Assembly (NCBI GenBank): GCA_021788625.1
Contig: JAJYKL010000039.1
Coordinates: 1-37,047 of the forward strand
DNA: 37,047 nucleotides
Direction of reading: 5' to 3'
DNA from: Chloroflexota bacterium
Lineage (GTDB): Bacteria > Chloroflexota > Anaerolineae > J036 > Brachytrichaceae
This document shows positions 26,177 to 34,226 of this stretch, in pieces. The first letter of the stretch is position 1. Each line of letters opens with the position of its first letter. The position numbers were made by a program, and so were the translations under genes. The notes below the pieces were generated by a model. That model saw only the letters and a list, made by a program, of their open reading frames with translations. It made no database searches and was not told the origin of the DNA.

Positions 26177-26509
26177 CTAGAACCACCCCTGGTTCTTGCA
26201 GAAGTCCGTGACCAACGGGATGTTCACGTCCTTGCCCTGGTATGCCTGAATACCCCAGATGATGAGCGGAACGTAGGGGATCCAGAACAGGCACGACAGG
26301 ATGATGGTGATACCCAGGATGAAGGCGATGATGATCGCGATGATCCCGTAGGCAATCGACTGGACAGCGTGCTTGCGCAAGACAGGATCGTTCTTCATGC
26401 TCTCGGATACGAGAATGATGATCCCCATGACCACCGGAATCAGGTATGCCAACAGGGCCATTAACTTCTGATTGCCCGTATCAGTCGTCGTCGGGGGTTG
26501 TGCAGACAT
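26177..26509 (-). CDS. DUF4870-like small membrane protein
   Basis: The 110-residue protein has three predicted membrane helices: LMALLAYLIPVVMGIIILV (about 16-34), AYGIIAIIIAFILGITIIL (about 53-71) and LFWIPYVPLIIWGIQAYQG (about 74-92). The pattern of the first helix, the polar KNDPVLRKHAVQS loop and the C-terminal IWGIQAYQGK segment match the DUF4870/Tic20-like group of unknown function. The start is strong: AGGAGGAA lies a few bases before the ATG. It is divergent from fmt with 135 bases between and ends in a good terminator, so it is probably monocistronic. The C-terminal FCKNQGWF is unusual and soluble. Confidence 0.8.
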   Translation of the reverse strand: MSAQPPTTTDTGNQKLMALLAYLIPVVMGIIILVSESMKNDPVLRKHAVQSIAYGIIAIIIAFILGITIILSCLFWIPYVPLIIWGIQAYQGKDVNIPLVTDFCKNQGWF

Positions 26510-26602
26510 TTTCTATTCCTCCTATACGAATCAATGTGGTGTAGATGGACAATCCTTATTGTAAGCAATACGGTGTTGAGCGCAAGTTCATGCGGCCAGA
26601 CT

Positions 26603-26621
26603 GGCAGACTGGCAGACGTCC
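26603..26621. promoter_or_regulatory. Repeat/palindrome overlapping the fmt -35 region
   Basis: GACTGGCA is repeated directly at 26599 and 26607. GACTGG and CCAGTC also form 6-bp inverted arms around a 7-nt gap at 26607-26625. The overlap with the proposed -35 would suit a regulator site, but no regulator is indicated. Confidence 0.25.
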
Positions 26622-26637
26622 AGTCATCTCATACAAT
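26609..26637 (+). promoter_or_regulatory. fmt promoter, leaderless arrangement
   Basis: CTGGCA (26609-26614) and TACAAT (26632-26637) are separated by 17 bp. The -10 ends 7 nt before the ATG at 26645. Confidence 0.5.
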
Positions 26638-26644
26638 GATCGAT

Positions 26645-27607
26645 ATGACAACACTTGTATTTATGGGCACGCCCCAGTTCGCGGTTCCGGCTCTGGAAGC
26701 GCTCCAGGAGCACTACGAGGTCGTCGCCGTGGTGACGCAGCCCGACGCCCCTGCCGGCCGCGGCCGCGCGCTGGCCGCCTCGCCCGTTAAGCAGTTCGCG
26801 CTTGCCCACGGCCTGCCCGTCGTGCAGCCCGAGAGCCTGAAACCACCGCAGGAAGTGCAGCAGTTGCGTCGCTATGCGCCCGATCTCATCGTCGTGGCTG
26901 CGTTCGGCCAGATCCTGCGGCGCGATGTGCTGTCGCTGCCGCCCCGCGGATGCATCAACGTGCACGCCTCGCTGCTGCCACGCTGGCGTGGAGCCTCGCC
27001 CATCAGCGCCGCTGTTGCGGCGGGTGATACGACCACGGGTATCACCGTTATGCTGATGGAAGCCGGTCTGGACTCGGGACCCATCCTCACCCAGCGCAGC
27101 GAACCGATCCGCGCGGAGGACACGACAGCCAGCCTGGCGGAACGACTTTCGCATCTTGGTGCCGATCTGTTGGTCGAAACGCTGCCAAGGTGGCTGGCCG
27201 GCGAGATTGTCCCGCGCAGGCAGGACGAATCGCAGGTGACCCGCTGCGGTCAGATCAAGAAGGAAGATGGCCGCATCGACTGGTCACTACCTGCCCGGGA
27301 GATCGAACGCCACGTGCGCGCCATGATCCCCTGGCCTGTCGCATGGACGACCTGGCAGGGCAGGCAATTGCAGATCCGGCGTGCCGGCCTGGTAACAAAT
27401 GAACCACTCGAACCTGCTGTGCAGGCGACGCTGGGAGTGGCCACGACGCCTGGCGCGGTGTCAGTCCGAGGGAATAACGTGAGTGTTCGCTGTGGCCAGG
27501 GCACGCTTGAACTGCTTGAAGTGCAATTGGAAGGCAAGCGCAGCATGTCCGCCGCCGACCTGGCACGTGGGCAGCGCCATTTCGCGGATGCCAGGCTGGG
27601 CTTATAG
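26645..27607 (+). CDS. fmt: Methionyl-tRNA formyltransferase
   Basis: The 320-residue enzyme transfers a formyl group from 10-formyl-tetrahydrofolate to initiator methionyl-tRNA. The start MTTLVFMGTPQFAVP is typical. The catalytic segment is INVHASLLPRWRGASPI (Asn105, His107), with Asp143 in AGLDSGPIL. The C-terminal RNA-binding domain covers about residues 205-320. An in-frame ATG lies nine bases upstream at 26636, but it overlaps the -10 box, so I favour 26645. The gene is single, divergent from the DUF4870-like gene, and ends at a strong hairpin. def and other common neighbours are absent. Confidence 0.94.
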   Translation: MTTLVFMGTPQFAVPALEALQEHYEVVAVVTQPDAPAGRGRALAASPVKQFALAHGLPVVQPESLKPPQEVQQLRRYAPDLIVVAAFGQILRRDVLSLPPRGCINVHASLLPRWRGASPISAAVAAGDTTTGITVMLMEAGLDSGPILTQRSEPIRAEDTTASLAERLSHLGADLLVETLPRWLAGEIVPRRQDESQVTRCGQIKKEDGRIDWSLPAREIERHVRAMIPWPVAWTTWQGRQLQIRRAGLVTNEPLEPAVQATLGVATTPGAVSVRGNNVSVRCGQGTLELLEVQLEGKRSMSAADLARGQRHFADARLGL

Positions 27608-27652
27608 ATTTACGACCTGGAGATTCATGCGCCTGCCAGCCGAAGACATGGC

Positions 27653-27689
27653 AAAACGGCCCTGCCGACGAGATCGGCAGGGCCGTTTT
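27653..27689. terminator. Bidirectional terminator between fmt and the nuclease-like gene
   Basis: Perfect 15-bp arms (27653-27667 and 27675-27689) with core ACGGCCCTGCCG and a 7-nt loop are bordered by AAAA and TTTT. It therefore reads as an intrinsic terminator on either strand. Confidence 0.88.
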
Positions 27690-27720
27690 CAAACTGGAAT
27701 CGGCTATCTGCTCCTATAAA

Positions 27721-28773
27721 TCAATACAGGTATCCGGACGCTGCATAATAGATGGGTCGCAGGTCGCCGGACTTGTAAATAAAGACGTCGGTCAGCGCCT
27801 TGTACTTGCCGTTACCCAGGTCCTGGAACAACCATGTGCGCGGGTTGGGGATCTCCAGCATGTTCGGCATACCGGGGTCGGGGACCAACGTCTGCAGCTC
27901 AGTGGTACGGGAGCCGGGAATGGGGCTGTAATCCCAACCGAAGCGTGGGCTGTAGAACGGATGATAAATGTCCTTGATCACCGTTGCGGACGGCACACCG
28001 TTCTGGTCAACCGTGATCATCACCACTGCATCAACCCAGCGGACGTACATATTGCTAAAGCCATCCAGCACAGTTCCTGCCGGGTGATAGATGTAATCGC
28101 CTGACCATGCCGGCCCAACCGGGTTGGCCGCTTTGTAAATGGTGACGCAGTCGCCGTTGTGCAGCACGGACAGTTCGGGTAAATTGCCCTGTGAAGCGAG
28201 ACGCTCGGCCGTCATGCTATAGCAGGTGCCATGCTCAATGCCGGGAGTGGTGGCTACGGTCGACTTCCAGCCACAGACGCCCCATCCGCCCAGCAATGCC
28301 CTGTGCGCTACCGTCTCAAGCGCGTCCAGTTCGGCCTGATGCTTGAGGTTCGGGGGGCTGATGGTCGCGACGGCGTACCCGCCCTTGAGCAGTTCCTCGC
28401 TGGCCATGGGGCCGCTGATGAGATAAACGTAGCGCAGTAGAGCGCCGTCGGGGGCTGCGTTCAGCACGTCGGGCTCCATGCGGACCATCTGGCCCATCAT
28501 CAGTGCAGCGTTCGCGTTGCGTGCCGCGGTGCCCATGCATTGGTTTAGCGCCGGGGCCGTGATACCAATATAACGCACCGTTACGATGCTGTTGTTCATA
28601 TTGACCTGGATCGTCTGCCCGTCGATCACGTTGACGACAGTGGCCGACTCGGGTGCGATTTCCAGAACATCCGAGGGGCTCCTCCCCTGAGCCTGAACCG
28701 GGGACGTCGGGGCGAGTGACATCACCGCGCTCCCCATCAACGCAGCGAGGGTGAGAATATTTACCTTCATCAT
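27721..28773 (-). CDS. Secreted staphylococcal-nuclease-like protein with altered active site
   Basis: The 350-residue protein starts with a signal peptide, MMKVNILTLAALMGSAVMSL, probably cleaved after AQA near residue 29. Residues 44-170 resemble a staphylococcal nuclease (thermonuclease) domain: VVNVIDGQTIQV, VRYIGITAPAL, RYVYL, SEELLKGGYA. Arg67 and Arg114 match the two catalytic arginines. However, the positions of the calcium-binding Asp40 and catalytic Glu43 of the classical enzyme appear to be Thr72 and Ala75, so hydrolysis is doubtful. The remaining 180 residues are unrecognised, rich in aromatic residues and Pro, with four or so cysteines overall. It is probably an exported binding or structural protein. 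It shares the terminator with fmt. Confidence 0.75.
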   Translation of the reverse strand: MMKVNILTLAALMGSAVMSLAPTSPVQAQGRSPSDVLEIAPESATVVNVIDGQTIQVNMNNSIVTVRYIGITAPALNQCMGTAARNANAALMMGQMVRMEPDVLNAAPDGALLRYVYLISGPMASEELLKGGYAVATISPPNLKHQAELDALETVAHRALLGGWGVCGWKSTVATTPGIEHGTCYSMTAERLASQGNLPELSVLHNGDCVTIYKAANPVGPAWSGDYIYHPAGTVLDGFSNMYVRWVDAVVMITVDQNGVPSATVIKDIYHPFYSPRFGWDYSPIPGSRTTELQTLVPDPGMPNMLEIPNPRTWLFQDLGNGKYKALTDVFIYKSGDLRPIYYAASGYLY

Positions 28774-29075
28774 GATGCTTTAGATTAACCTACCTCCGTT
28801 CAATCGTATCTTAACCCCGGCTGGCAGTGTCCGCCAGTGACCAGCGCCACGTCGATGCGTGACCGCGGTCACCTGTTATGGACAGGCCGCATCGCTCGCT
28901 CGAAGCGGCGCAACTCTCTATTTCACAGTTGGCAGACCTCGCTCTGCATACGGGGCACCCTCAGTGTCTGGTCATGGAGGGCATTGGTAGTGAAGCTGTG
29001 AATGAATAAACTTTGTGGGAGATCGAAGGGCAGGGACCGCAGATGACACCTGCCTGTTTTATAATGCGCGTCAAC
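28774..29075. other. Intergenic region before tRNA-Ser
   Basis: These 302 bases contain no gene I can support. They hold a perfect 14-bp palindrome, GTGACCGCGGTCAC, at 28859-28872, which could be a regulator site. The tRNA -10 box is at 29060. Confidence 0.5.
29060..29065 (+). promoter_or_regulatory. -10 box of tRNA-Ser
   Basis: TATAAT lies 10 nt before the first base of the tRNA. No clear -35 is found at normal spacing. Confidence 0.5.
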
Positions 29076-29163
29076 GGAGAGGTAGCATAGTCTGGTCTAA
29101 TGCGCACGCCTGGAGAGCGTGTACGGTTAAAACCCGTCGCAGGTTCAAATCCTGTCCTCTCCG
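29076..29163 (+). tRNA. tRNA-Ser (anticodon GGA)
   Basis: The 88-nt sequence folds as a class II tRNA. The acceptor GGAGAGG pairs with CCTCTCC, followed by discriminator G. The D stem is GCAT/ATGC. The anticodon stem is CACGC/GCGTG with loop CTGGAGA, giving anticodon GGA, which reads UCC and UCU serine codons. A long variable arm with an ACGG/CCGT stem is present, as expected for serine. The T loop is TTCAAAT. The CCA end is not encoded. Only 15 bases separate it from the 3' end of the convergent phosphodiesterase gene, and no terminator is visible. Confidence 0.95.
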
Positions 29164-29178
29164 CCTCCGGCCGTCTGT

Positions 29179-29937
29179 TCACAACCCCAGTGCATTCCGA
29201 ATCGCGCTGGGTGAGTCTCCGATTATGCCATGCACACCGCAGGAGGCCATACGCTTCACCGCCTCGGGGGTGTTGACGGTCCATGCGTTCACGCGCACCT
29301 TACGCGCTCTGAGCCGTTGCACCAATTCCGGTGTAACCATGCTGTATTCGGGGTGGCGAAACTCATGACGCACAAGTGGCGCCAGCCAGACGTTTCGCAG
29401 GTGCAATGGCATCCGTGGACTATAGAGGATGGCGCGGGGCACGTCAGGCGCCAGCGCCGCCAGCTTACGCAATGAGAGTGGGTTGAACGATGAGAATAAC
29501 ACGCGCTGCTCCAGCCCATGCTGCCGCACCACCTTGACCACTGCCTCCTCCAATCCATCACCGTGGGTGGTGTAATTGGTCACTTCCACATTCACCAGAA
29601 CGTAGCGACCCACCTCTTCGAATACCTCATCCAGGGTGGGGATGCGCTCGCCCTGACCGGCATCGAGCGTACGCAACCTGGTCAGCGACCAATCGTGAAC
29701 GCGGCCTTTGCCGTTAGTGGTGCGCTCGAGAGTTGGGTCGTGCATGATGACCACTTCGCCCGAGGCGCAGCGTTTGGCATCCAGTTCGATCGCGTCAGCG
29801 CCCTGCTCGTGCGCCAGGCGGAACGCGACCAGTGTGTTTTCGGGAGCGTGCGCGCTTGCGCCTCGATGCCCCACCACCAGCGGCCGGGTGTGCGCTTCCA
29901 ACCACAGGCTCGGCGTTGTGGACTTTTTTACCGTCAT
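29179..29937 (-). CDS. Glycerophosphodiester phosphodiesterase
   Basis: The 252-residue protein is a complete GDPD-family enzyme: GHRGASAHAPENT, then AIELDAKR, then VIMHDPTLERTTNG, and IPTLDEVFEE. The conserved His-Arg, Glu-Asn, Glu-x-Asp and His-Asp residues for metal binding and catalysis are present. It hydrolyses glycerophosphodiesters to glycerol-3-phosphate and an alcohol, in phospholipid turnover. No signal peptide is visible. I prefer ATG 29937, preceded at 7 nt by GAGG; an ATG at 29958 would add seven residues. It follows modB on the same strand with 86 bases between, and converges on the tRNA. Confidence 0.9.
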   Translation of the reverse strand: MTVKKSTTPSLWLEAHTRPLVVGHRGASAHAPENTLVAFRLAHEQGADAIELDAKRCASGEVVIMHDPTLERTTNGKGRVHDWSLTRLRTLDAGQGERIPTLDEVFEEVGRYVLVNVEVTNYTTHGDGLEEAVVKVVRQHGLEQRVLFSSFNPLSLRKLAALAPDVPRAILYSPRMPLHLRNVWLAPLVRHEFRHPEYSMVTPELVQRLRARKVRVNAWTVNTPEAVKRMASCGVHGIIGDSPSAIRNALGL

Positions 29938-30023
29938 ACGGAAACCTCGTTTCTCCATACACAGTGCTCACACCACGTGTACCAGGTAGTGCCGCGTGGT
30001 GCCGGCAATCGAGTTCCGGTGGT

Positions 30024-30785
30024 TTATTGCCGCTCCATGGCCCTCACCGCCAGCAGTGCTCCAAACGAGACCAGCACCAGCAGGAACGACAAGGCCAGTG
30101 CCGTGTGCAGGCTACTCTGGAAGTCGATGTAAATCGCCAGGGACATGGTTTGCGTACGGCCCACCAGATTTCCCGCAAACAGGATTGTTGCACCGAACTC
30201 ACCCAAAGTGCGCGCCCAGGCCAGCGTCGCACCCGAAAGCATGGCTGGGGCCGCCAGCGGTAGTGTGATGTGCGTGAAAACCTGCCAGGTGTTGGCGCCC
30301 TCCACCATCGCCACCGATTCGAAGTCCGGGTCAATGGTCTTTAAGCCGATTACCGCGGCGCGTACGTAAAGCGGCAGAGCGACAAAAACCTGCGCGATGA
30401 TCACGGCGGCTGTCGTGAAGGCCACATCAATCCCCAGGCTGTCCAGGAGGGGACCCAACAAGCCGCGCCGACCGAACACCATCAGCAGGCCAATCCCCGC
30501 CACCGCCGGAGGCAGCACCACAGGAATATCCATCACGGTGTCTATAATTCGCCACGCTGCCACCTGCCTGCGGGCCAGCAGTAGTGCCATGGGTGTGCCC
30601 AGTAACACGATCACGACCACGGCTATGAGCGAGGTAAACGCGGTCAACCGTACCGTCACCCACACGTCAGGTTGTCGCAGGACGCCGGCCAGCGCGGGTG
30701 CGGCGCGAATGGCAATGGCGACCAGTGGCAGAGTGATCAGCAGCAGCAAAATCGAAACTGCGACCAATACCAGATAGTTAGGCAT
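30024..30785 (-). CDS. modB: Molybdate-type ABC transporter permease
   Basis: The 253-residue protein has five or six membrane helices, starting with LVLVAVSILLLLITLPLVAIAI. The EAA-like loop is ESVAMVEGANTWQVFTHITLPLA, where the ATPase docks. The segment GEFGATILFAGNLVGRTQTMSLAIY is typical of ModB permeases. It should transport molybdate or tungstate. An upstream ATG at 30815 shares its CATG with the proposed modA start; both starts keep the first helix intact. The gene is divergent from modA, not in the usual modABC order, and no modC ATPase gene is in the window. The substrate assignment rests on the pairing with modA. Confidence 0.86.
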   Translation of the reverse strand: MPNYLVLVAVSILLLLITLPLVAIAIRAAPALAGVLRQPDVWVTVRLTAFTSLIAVVVIVLLGTPMALLLARRQVAAWRIIDTVMDIPVVLPPAVAGIGLLMVFGRRGLLGPLLDSLGIDVAFTTAAVIIAQVFVALPLYVRAAVIGLKTIDPDFESVAMVEGANTWQVFTHITLPLAAPAMLSGATLAWARTLGEFGATILFAGNLVGRTQTMSLAIYIDFQSSLHTALALSFLLVLVSFGALLAVRAMERQ

Positions 30786-30813
30786 GCCAAGCGTGGAGGA
30801 TGGTCTCTTGAGC

Positions 30814-31674
30814 ATGAACAAGATGCATTTATATCGTAGGATGTTTGTGTTTGCCGTGATTATCGCCTTGCTCAGCGCTTGCAGCGCCGTGCCCCGATTG
30901 GGCAGCTCACCCGCCTCAGGTGCCACACCCGCTGCGACGGCCGGCTCATCCAGCGCCACCTATGTGCAGTTGGTCGTCTTCGCGGCCGCCTCGTTGAACG
31001 ACGCCTTCACCCAGATCGGTTCCACCTTCGAAACCCAACACCCCGGTGTGAATGTAGCATTCAGTTTCGGCGGATCCAACCTGCTCCGTATCCAGATCGA
31101 GCAGGGCGCGCGCGTCGATGTTTTCGCCTCGGCCGACAATGCCGAACTCAATACGTTGATCCACGACGGCTTGATTATCTCCGGTACTCAAAGGGTGTTC
31201 ACCCGCAACCGGCTGGCCATTCTTGTACCGAAAAATGACCCCGCTGGCGTAGACACCCCCTGTGATCTGGCCAGGCCAGGCCTGAAGCTGGTATTGGCTA
31301 ACGACAAGGTGCCTGTAGGCCACTATGCGCGGCAGTCTCTGGTCAAACTGGATGCGAACCCCTCTTGCGGGTCGGGGTTCAGCACCAGGGCACTGGCTAA
31401 TGTTGTCTCCAATGAAGAAGATGTCAAGGCGGTCGTCGAGAAGGTGCAGCTGGGTGAGGCCGACGCAGGTATCGCTTACGTCTCCGACTTGACACCTTCT
31501 GCGGCGCAACAGGTCAAGCTCATCCCGATCCCCGATGCCTACAACGTGGTCGCCACGTATCCCATCGCCCCGCTTAAGGAGGCACCGCACGCGGCTCTGG
31601 CGCAGGCGTTCGTCGATAGCATTCTTTCTCCGGCCGGCCAGCAGGTGCTCAAGAAATGGGGCTTCCAACCTTAG
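30814..31674 (+). CDS. modA: Molybdate ABC transporter substrate-binding lipoprotein
   Basis: The 286-residue product begins with basic residues and a hydrophobic stretch ending in the lipobox LLSAC, so it should be a lipid-anchored extracytoplasmic protein. A Ser/Ala/Thr-rich spacer follows. The binding domain has FAAASLNDAF, FGGSNLLRIQIEQGARVDVFASAD, VPVGHYARQSL and EADAGIAYVSD, all typical of ModA proteins that bind molybdate or tungstate. Possible in-frame starts are 30784, 30814, 30823 and 30841. 30814 keeps the positive charges needed before the hydrophobic core and does not run far into modB. The 3' end is 35 bases from the convergent kinase gene without a visible terminator. Confidence 0.88.
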   Translation: MNKMHLYRRMFVFAVIIALLSACSAVPRLGSSPASGATPAATAGSSSATYVQLVVFAAASLNDAFTQIGSTFETQHPGVNVAFSFGGSNLLRIQIEQGARVDVFASADNAELNTLIHDGLIISGTQRVFTRNRLAILVPKNDPAGVDTPCDLARPGLKLVLANDKVPVGHYARQSLVKLDANPSCGSGFSTRALANVVSNEEDVKAVVEKVQLGEADAGIAYVSDLTPSAAQQVKLIPIPDAYNVVATYPIAPLKEAPHAALAQAFVDSILSPAGQQVLKKWGFQP

Positions 31675-31709
31675 CGCAAGGCGGGTAGTGCTGCATATCG
31701 CTCATCGGT

Positions 31710-34226
31710 TCAGTTTAACTTCCAGAGAACCAGGCGATTGTCGGCCAATACGGCAGCCAGCATCTTTCCATCGGGAGACAGACCGATTTGCAGCACATCA
31801 CTGTTCAACCCTGTATCACCCAGGGATGCACCATCCGCTATGCGCCAGATGGCCAGGGATTGGGCAGCGGCGATGAGCTCGGTGCCATTTGTGCTGAATA
31901 GCAGCTCGTGCACAGGCGCGTTGAGTGCCAGGCGACGTATGGGTGTGTCATCGCCAACCCGCCACACGAATATGCTCCCATCCTGTGCACCGGCTGCCAG
32001 TAGCGCTCCGTCGCTGGAGAAAGCCATCGCACTCACACTGTCCGCGCGTGTCTTCAGATCCTGCAGCAGCCTGCTGTCGGCCAACCGCCACAACAGTACC
32101 TCGCCGGTGTTGCACTGGTTCGCGACGAACGCCTGGCAGGTACCGGCACCCAGCCAGCGTCCATCGGGCGAGAGGGCGAGACCGGACAACGGCGGCGCAG
32201 GTGAAGCGGGTGACGCGCGTGCCTTCAATGATCCCATCAGCGATCCGTCGCTCACACGCCACAGACGTACCTCCACATGACTGCAGCGTGAGGGAGCGCC
32301 AGCCGGATCACATACCGCCTGCGCCAGTATTTCACTCGACAATGCCTCACCCGTGATACGCTCGCCAACCCAATGCGCGATCGTTTGCAGTTTCTGTGTG
32401 CGTATCGATTTCCCGTCGATTGTGCGCCAAAACTGCAGGGTGTCTCCGGCGAATGACACGAGCTGGCTGCCATCTTCCGAGTAGAGCAGGTTTGTGCCGT
32501 GCTCTGAAGAGTCACTCACCTGGCTGGGAATGGTCTGCCGGAGCGAGCCATCGGCCACGCGCCAGACGCGTATGGTATGGTCAAGCGACTCGGCAGCAAC
32601 GCTACCGCCATCGGGTGAAAACTCCACCCCCCATGCTGGCCCAGGTTGTGCCATGGAGTGAAGGCAACGGCTCAACTTGAGCGACAGGTCGACCCAGCCG
32701 CACGGCTGTCGCCCTTGAATGACCACCAGCGCGGCAAACAGTGCGAAGATAGCCAGAATGGCGATACCTCGCATGCGGCGTCCCCACGCTACCGGTTGTC
32801 TGGTTGTACGGGGTGGCACATAGGCTGGCGTGTACGGCGAAGTCTTTGGCACCGGCCTGGGCGGGGGTGTCGCGGGTGGCGTGTGCGATGTCGGCGCGCT
32901 CTGGCTGGGAGCCTGCGACTTGGCGGGCGTGACGTGCCATGGGGTGTTCGCCGGCATTTTATTCCGGACACCCTGCGCCCACTGCGATGCCTGGCGAGCC
33001 CCGGCCTGCAGGTCCCCCAGGATCTCTTCCCACGGCGTGGAGGTGGGTGACCTGGATTGTGCGCGCGTATGGATATTGTGCACGGCACCGGGGATTGGCC
33101 CACCTGTCGCTTGTTTGCCAGTGGCCCCCAGCCCAGTCGGGGTTGCAGTTCCATCCGCAATTACGGGACCGCCGATGACGCGGCGCGGGACGGCCAGTGA
33201 GGTAATCACTGCACCGCAGTGGGGACATTTGCTCAGGTGGCCCGATACATAATGGCCATTAGGACAGCGTAGCAGAGCGTGTTCCGCTTCGGACAGCACC
33301 AGGCTCCAGTCTTGTGCTGTAGGACGCGCTCCAGGTTTGCGATGACCTTCCACGAAGCAGCGCTGCATCAAGTCTACGATACCTGGGCTGAGCAGGTCCA
33401 GGGATGGAGCGTTGGGTGGCGGTGCCACCAGGCTCCCATGGCCTCTGGAGCCGGAAGCGTAGGGAAACCAGCCGTGTGCAATGCGTTCCTCGATGGAAGG
33501 TGGGTCGCCTGTGCCCAGGTACCGTGCGCGGAAGGGATGGCTACCCTCCATCAGCAGTTGAAAAATCAACACGCCCAATCCGAAACGATCGTGTTCGGGC
33601 TGGCGCAACAGGTTGTGGAATGGTTTACCCTGCAGCTCCGGGGGGGTGTATTCCGGCCGCCCCACCGGACAGTAGTAGACCACCGGCGCTGAAGCGCGTG
33701 CCGGCCCACGCACCGCTGCCCGTGCGCGCACCTGAAATGAATCCGTGTCGATCAGTGTGACCAGCGCCGTAGGTGTGACCAGGATATTGCTTTCATTCAG
33801 GTCGCCCACGATATAGTCGCGCGCATGCAATGCTGAAATGGCCAGTGCCAGGTTGCGCGCCGCGCGATGCAAATAACGCCAGTTAAAGTCGGGCAGGGTG
33901 GCTGCGCGCAGTCGAGGGTTGAACACACTCAGCATGGGTGCCGTGTTGCGCACGTAAGGCATGGAGAAACCGATGAACGTGCCTGCCAGGCTGTAAAGGA
34001 GATCCATCGGCCAGGCAATGGAAGAGTGCCCGCTGCTCACGCTTGGGTCCTGCGGCGGATTGGCCTGCATCCATGCCAGCTTGGCCACCGGGTGCTCGGC
34101 TGGCTTCGTGTACAACTTGGCGACTCGATCCGGTTGTGCCGGGATGGCGTAGATGATCCCTTCGCCGCCGCGCGAGAGCTCCTGCCCCAGGGTCACGGTC
34201 CGTCTGGACGAATCGACGACGTTCAT
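31710..34226 (-). CDS. Membrane protein kinase with zinc ribbon and C-terminal WD40 repeats (YegI/TerY-P type)
   Basis: Residues 10-310 are a divergent serine/threonine kinase domain. The glycine loop is LSRGGEGIIY. The ATP-binding lysine is Lys37 in VAKLYT. The catalytic loop is IVGDLNESN (139-147) instead of HRDLKxxN. The metal-binding segment is IDTDSF (159-164) instead of DFG. These replacements are those of YegI-like kinases. A zinc-ribbon-like segment follows (CPNGH 321-325, CPHC 334-337). A proline-rich linker of about 140 residues leads to a single membrane helix at about 487-503. Residues 530-838 contain about six WD40-like blades (FSPDG, SEDG, LSPDG, FSSDG) and should lie outside the cytoplasm. 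Three cysteine pairs occur only after the helix. Its ATG overlaps the phosphatase stop (ATGA). Confidence 0.87.
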   Translation of the reverse strand: MNVVDSSRRTVTLGQELSRGGEGIIYAIPAQPDRVAKLYTKPAEHPVAKLAWMQANPPQDPSVSSGHSSIAWPMDLLYSLAGTFIGFSMPYVRNTAPMLSVFNPRLRAATLPDFNWRYLHRAARNLALAISALHARDYIVGDLNESNILVTPTALVTLIDTDSFQVRARAAVRGPARASAPVVYYCPVGRPEYTPPELQGKPFHNLLRQPEHDRFGLGVLIFQLLMEGSHPFRARYLGTGDPPSIEERIAHGWFPYASGSRGHGSLVAPPPNAPSLDLLSPGIVDLMQRCFVEGHRKPGARPTAQDWSLVLSEAEHALLRCPNGHYVSGHLSKCPHCGAVITSLAVPRRVIGGPVIADGTATPTGLGATGKQATGGPIPGAVHNIHTRAQSRSPTSTPWEEILGDLQAGARQASQWAQGVRNKMPANTPWHVTPAKSQAPSQSAPTSHTPPATPPPRPVPKTSPYTPAYVPPRTTRQPVAWGRRMRGIAILAIFALFAALVVIQGRQPCGWVDLSLKLSRCLHSMAQPGPAWGVEFSPDGGSVAAESLDHTIRVWRVADGSLRQTIPSQVSDSSEHGTNLLYSEDGSQLVSFAGDTLQFWRTIDGKSIRTQKLQTIAHWVGERITGEALSSEILAQAVCDPAGAPSRCSHVEVRLWRVSDGSLMGSLKARASPASPAPPLSGLALSPDGRWLGAGTCQAFVANQCNTGEVLLWRLADSRLLQDLKTRADSVSAMAFSSDGALLAAGAQDGSIFVWRVGDDTPIRRLALNAPVHELLFSTNGTELIAAAQSLAIWRIADGASLGDTGLNSDVLQIGLSPDGKMLAAVLADNRLVLWKLN

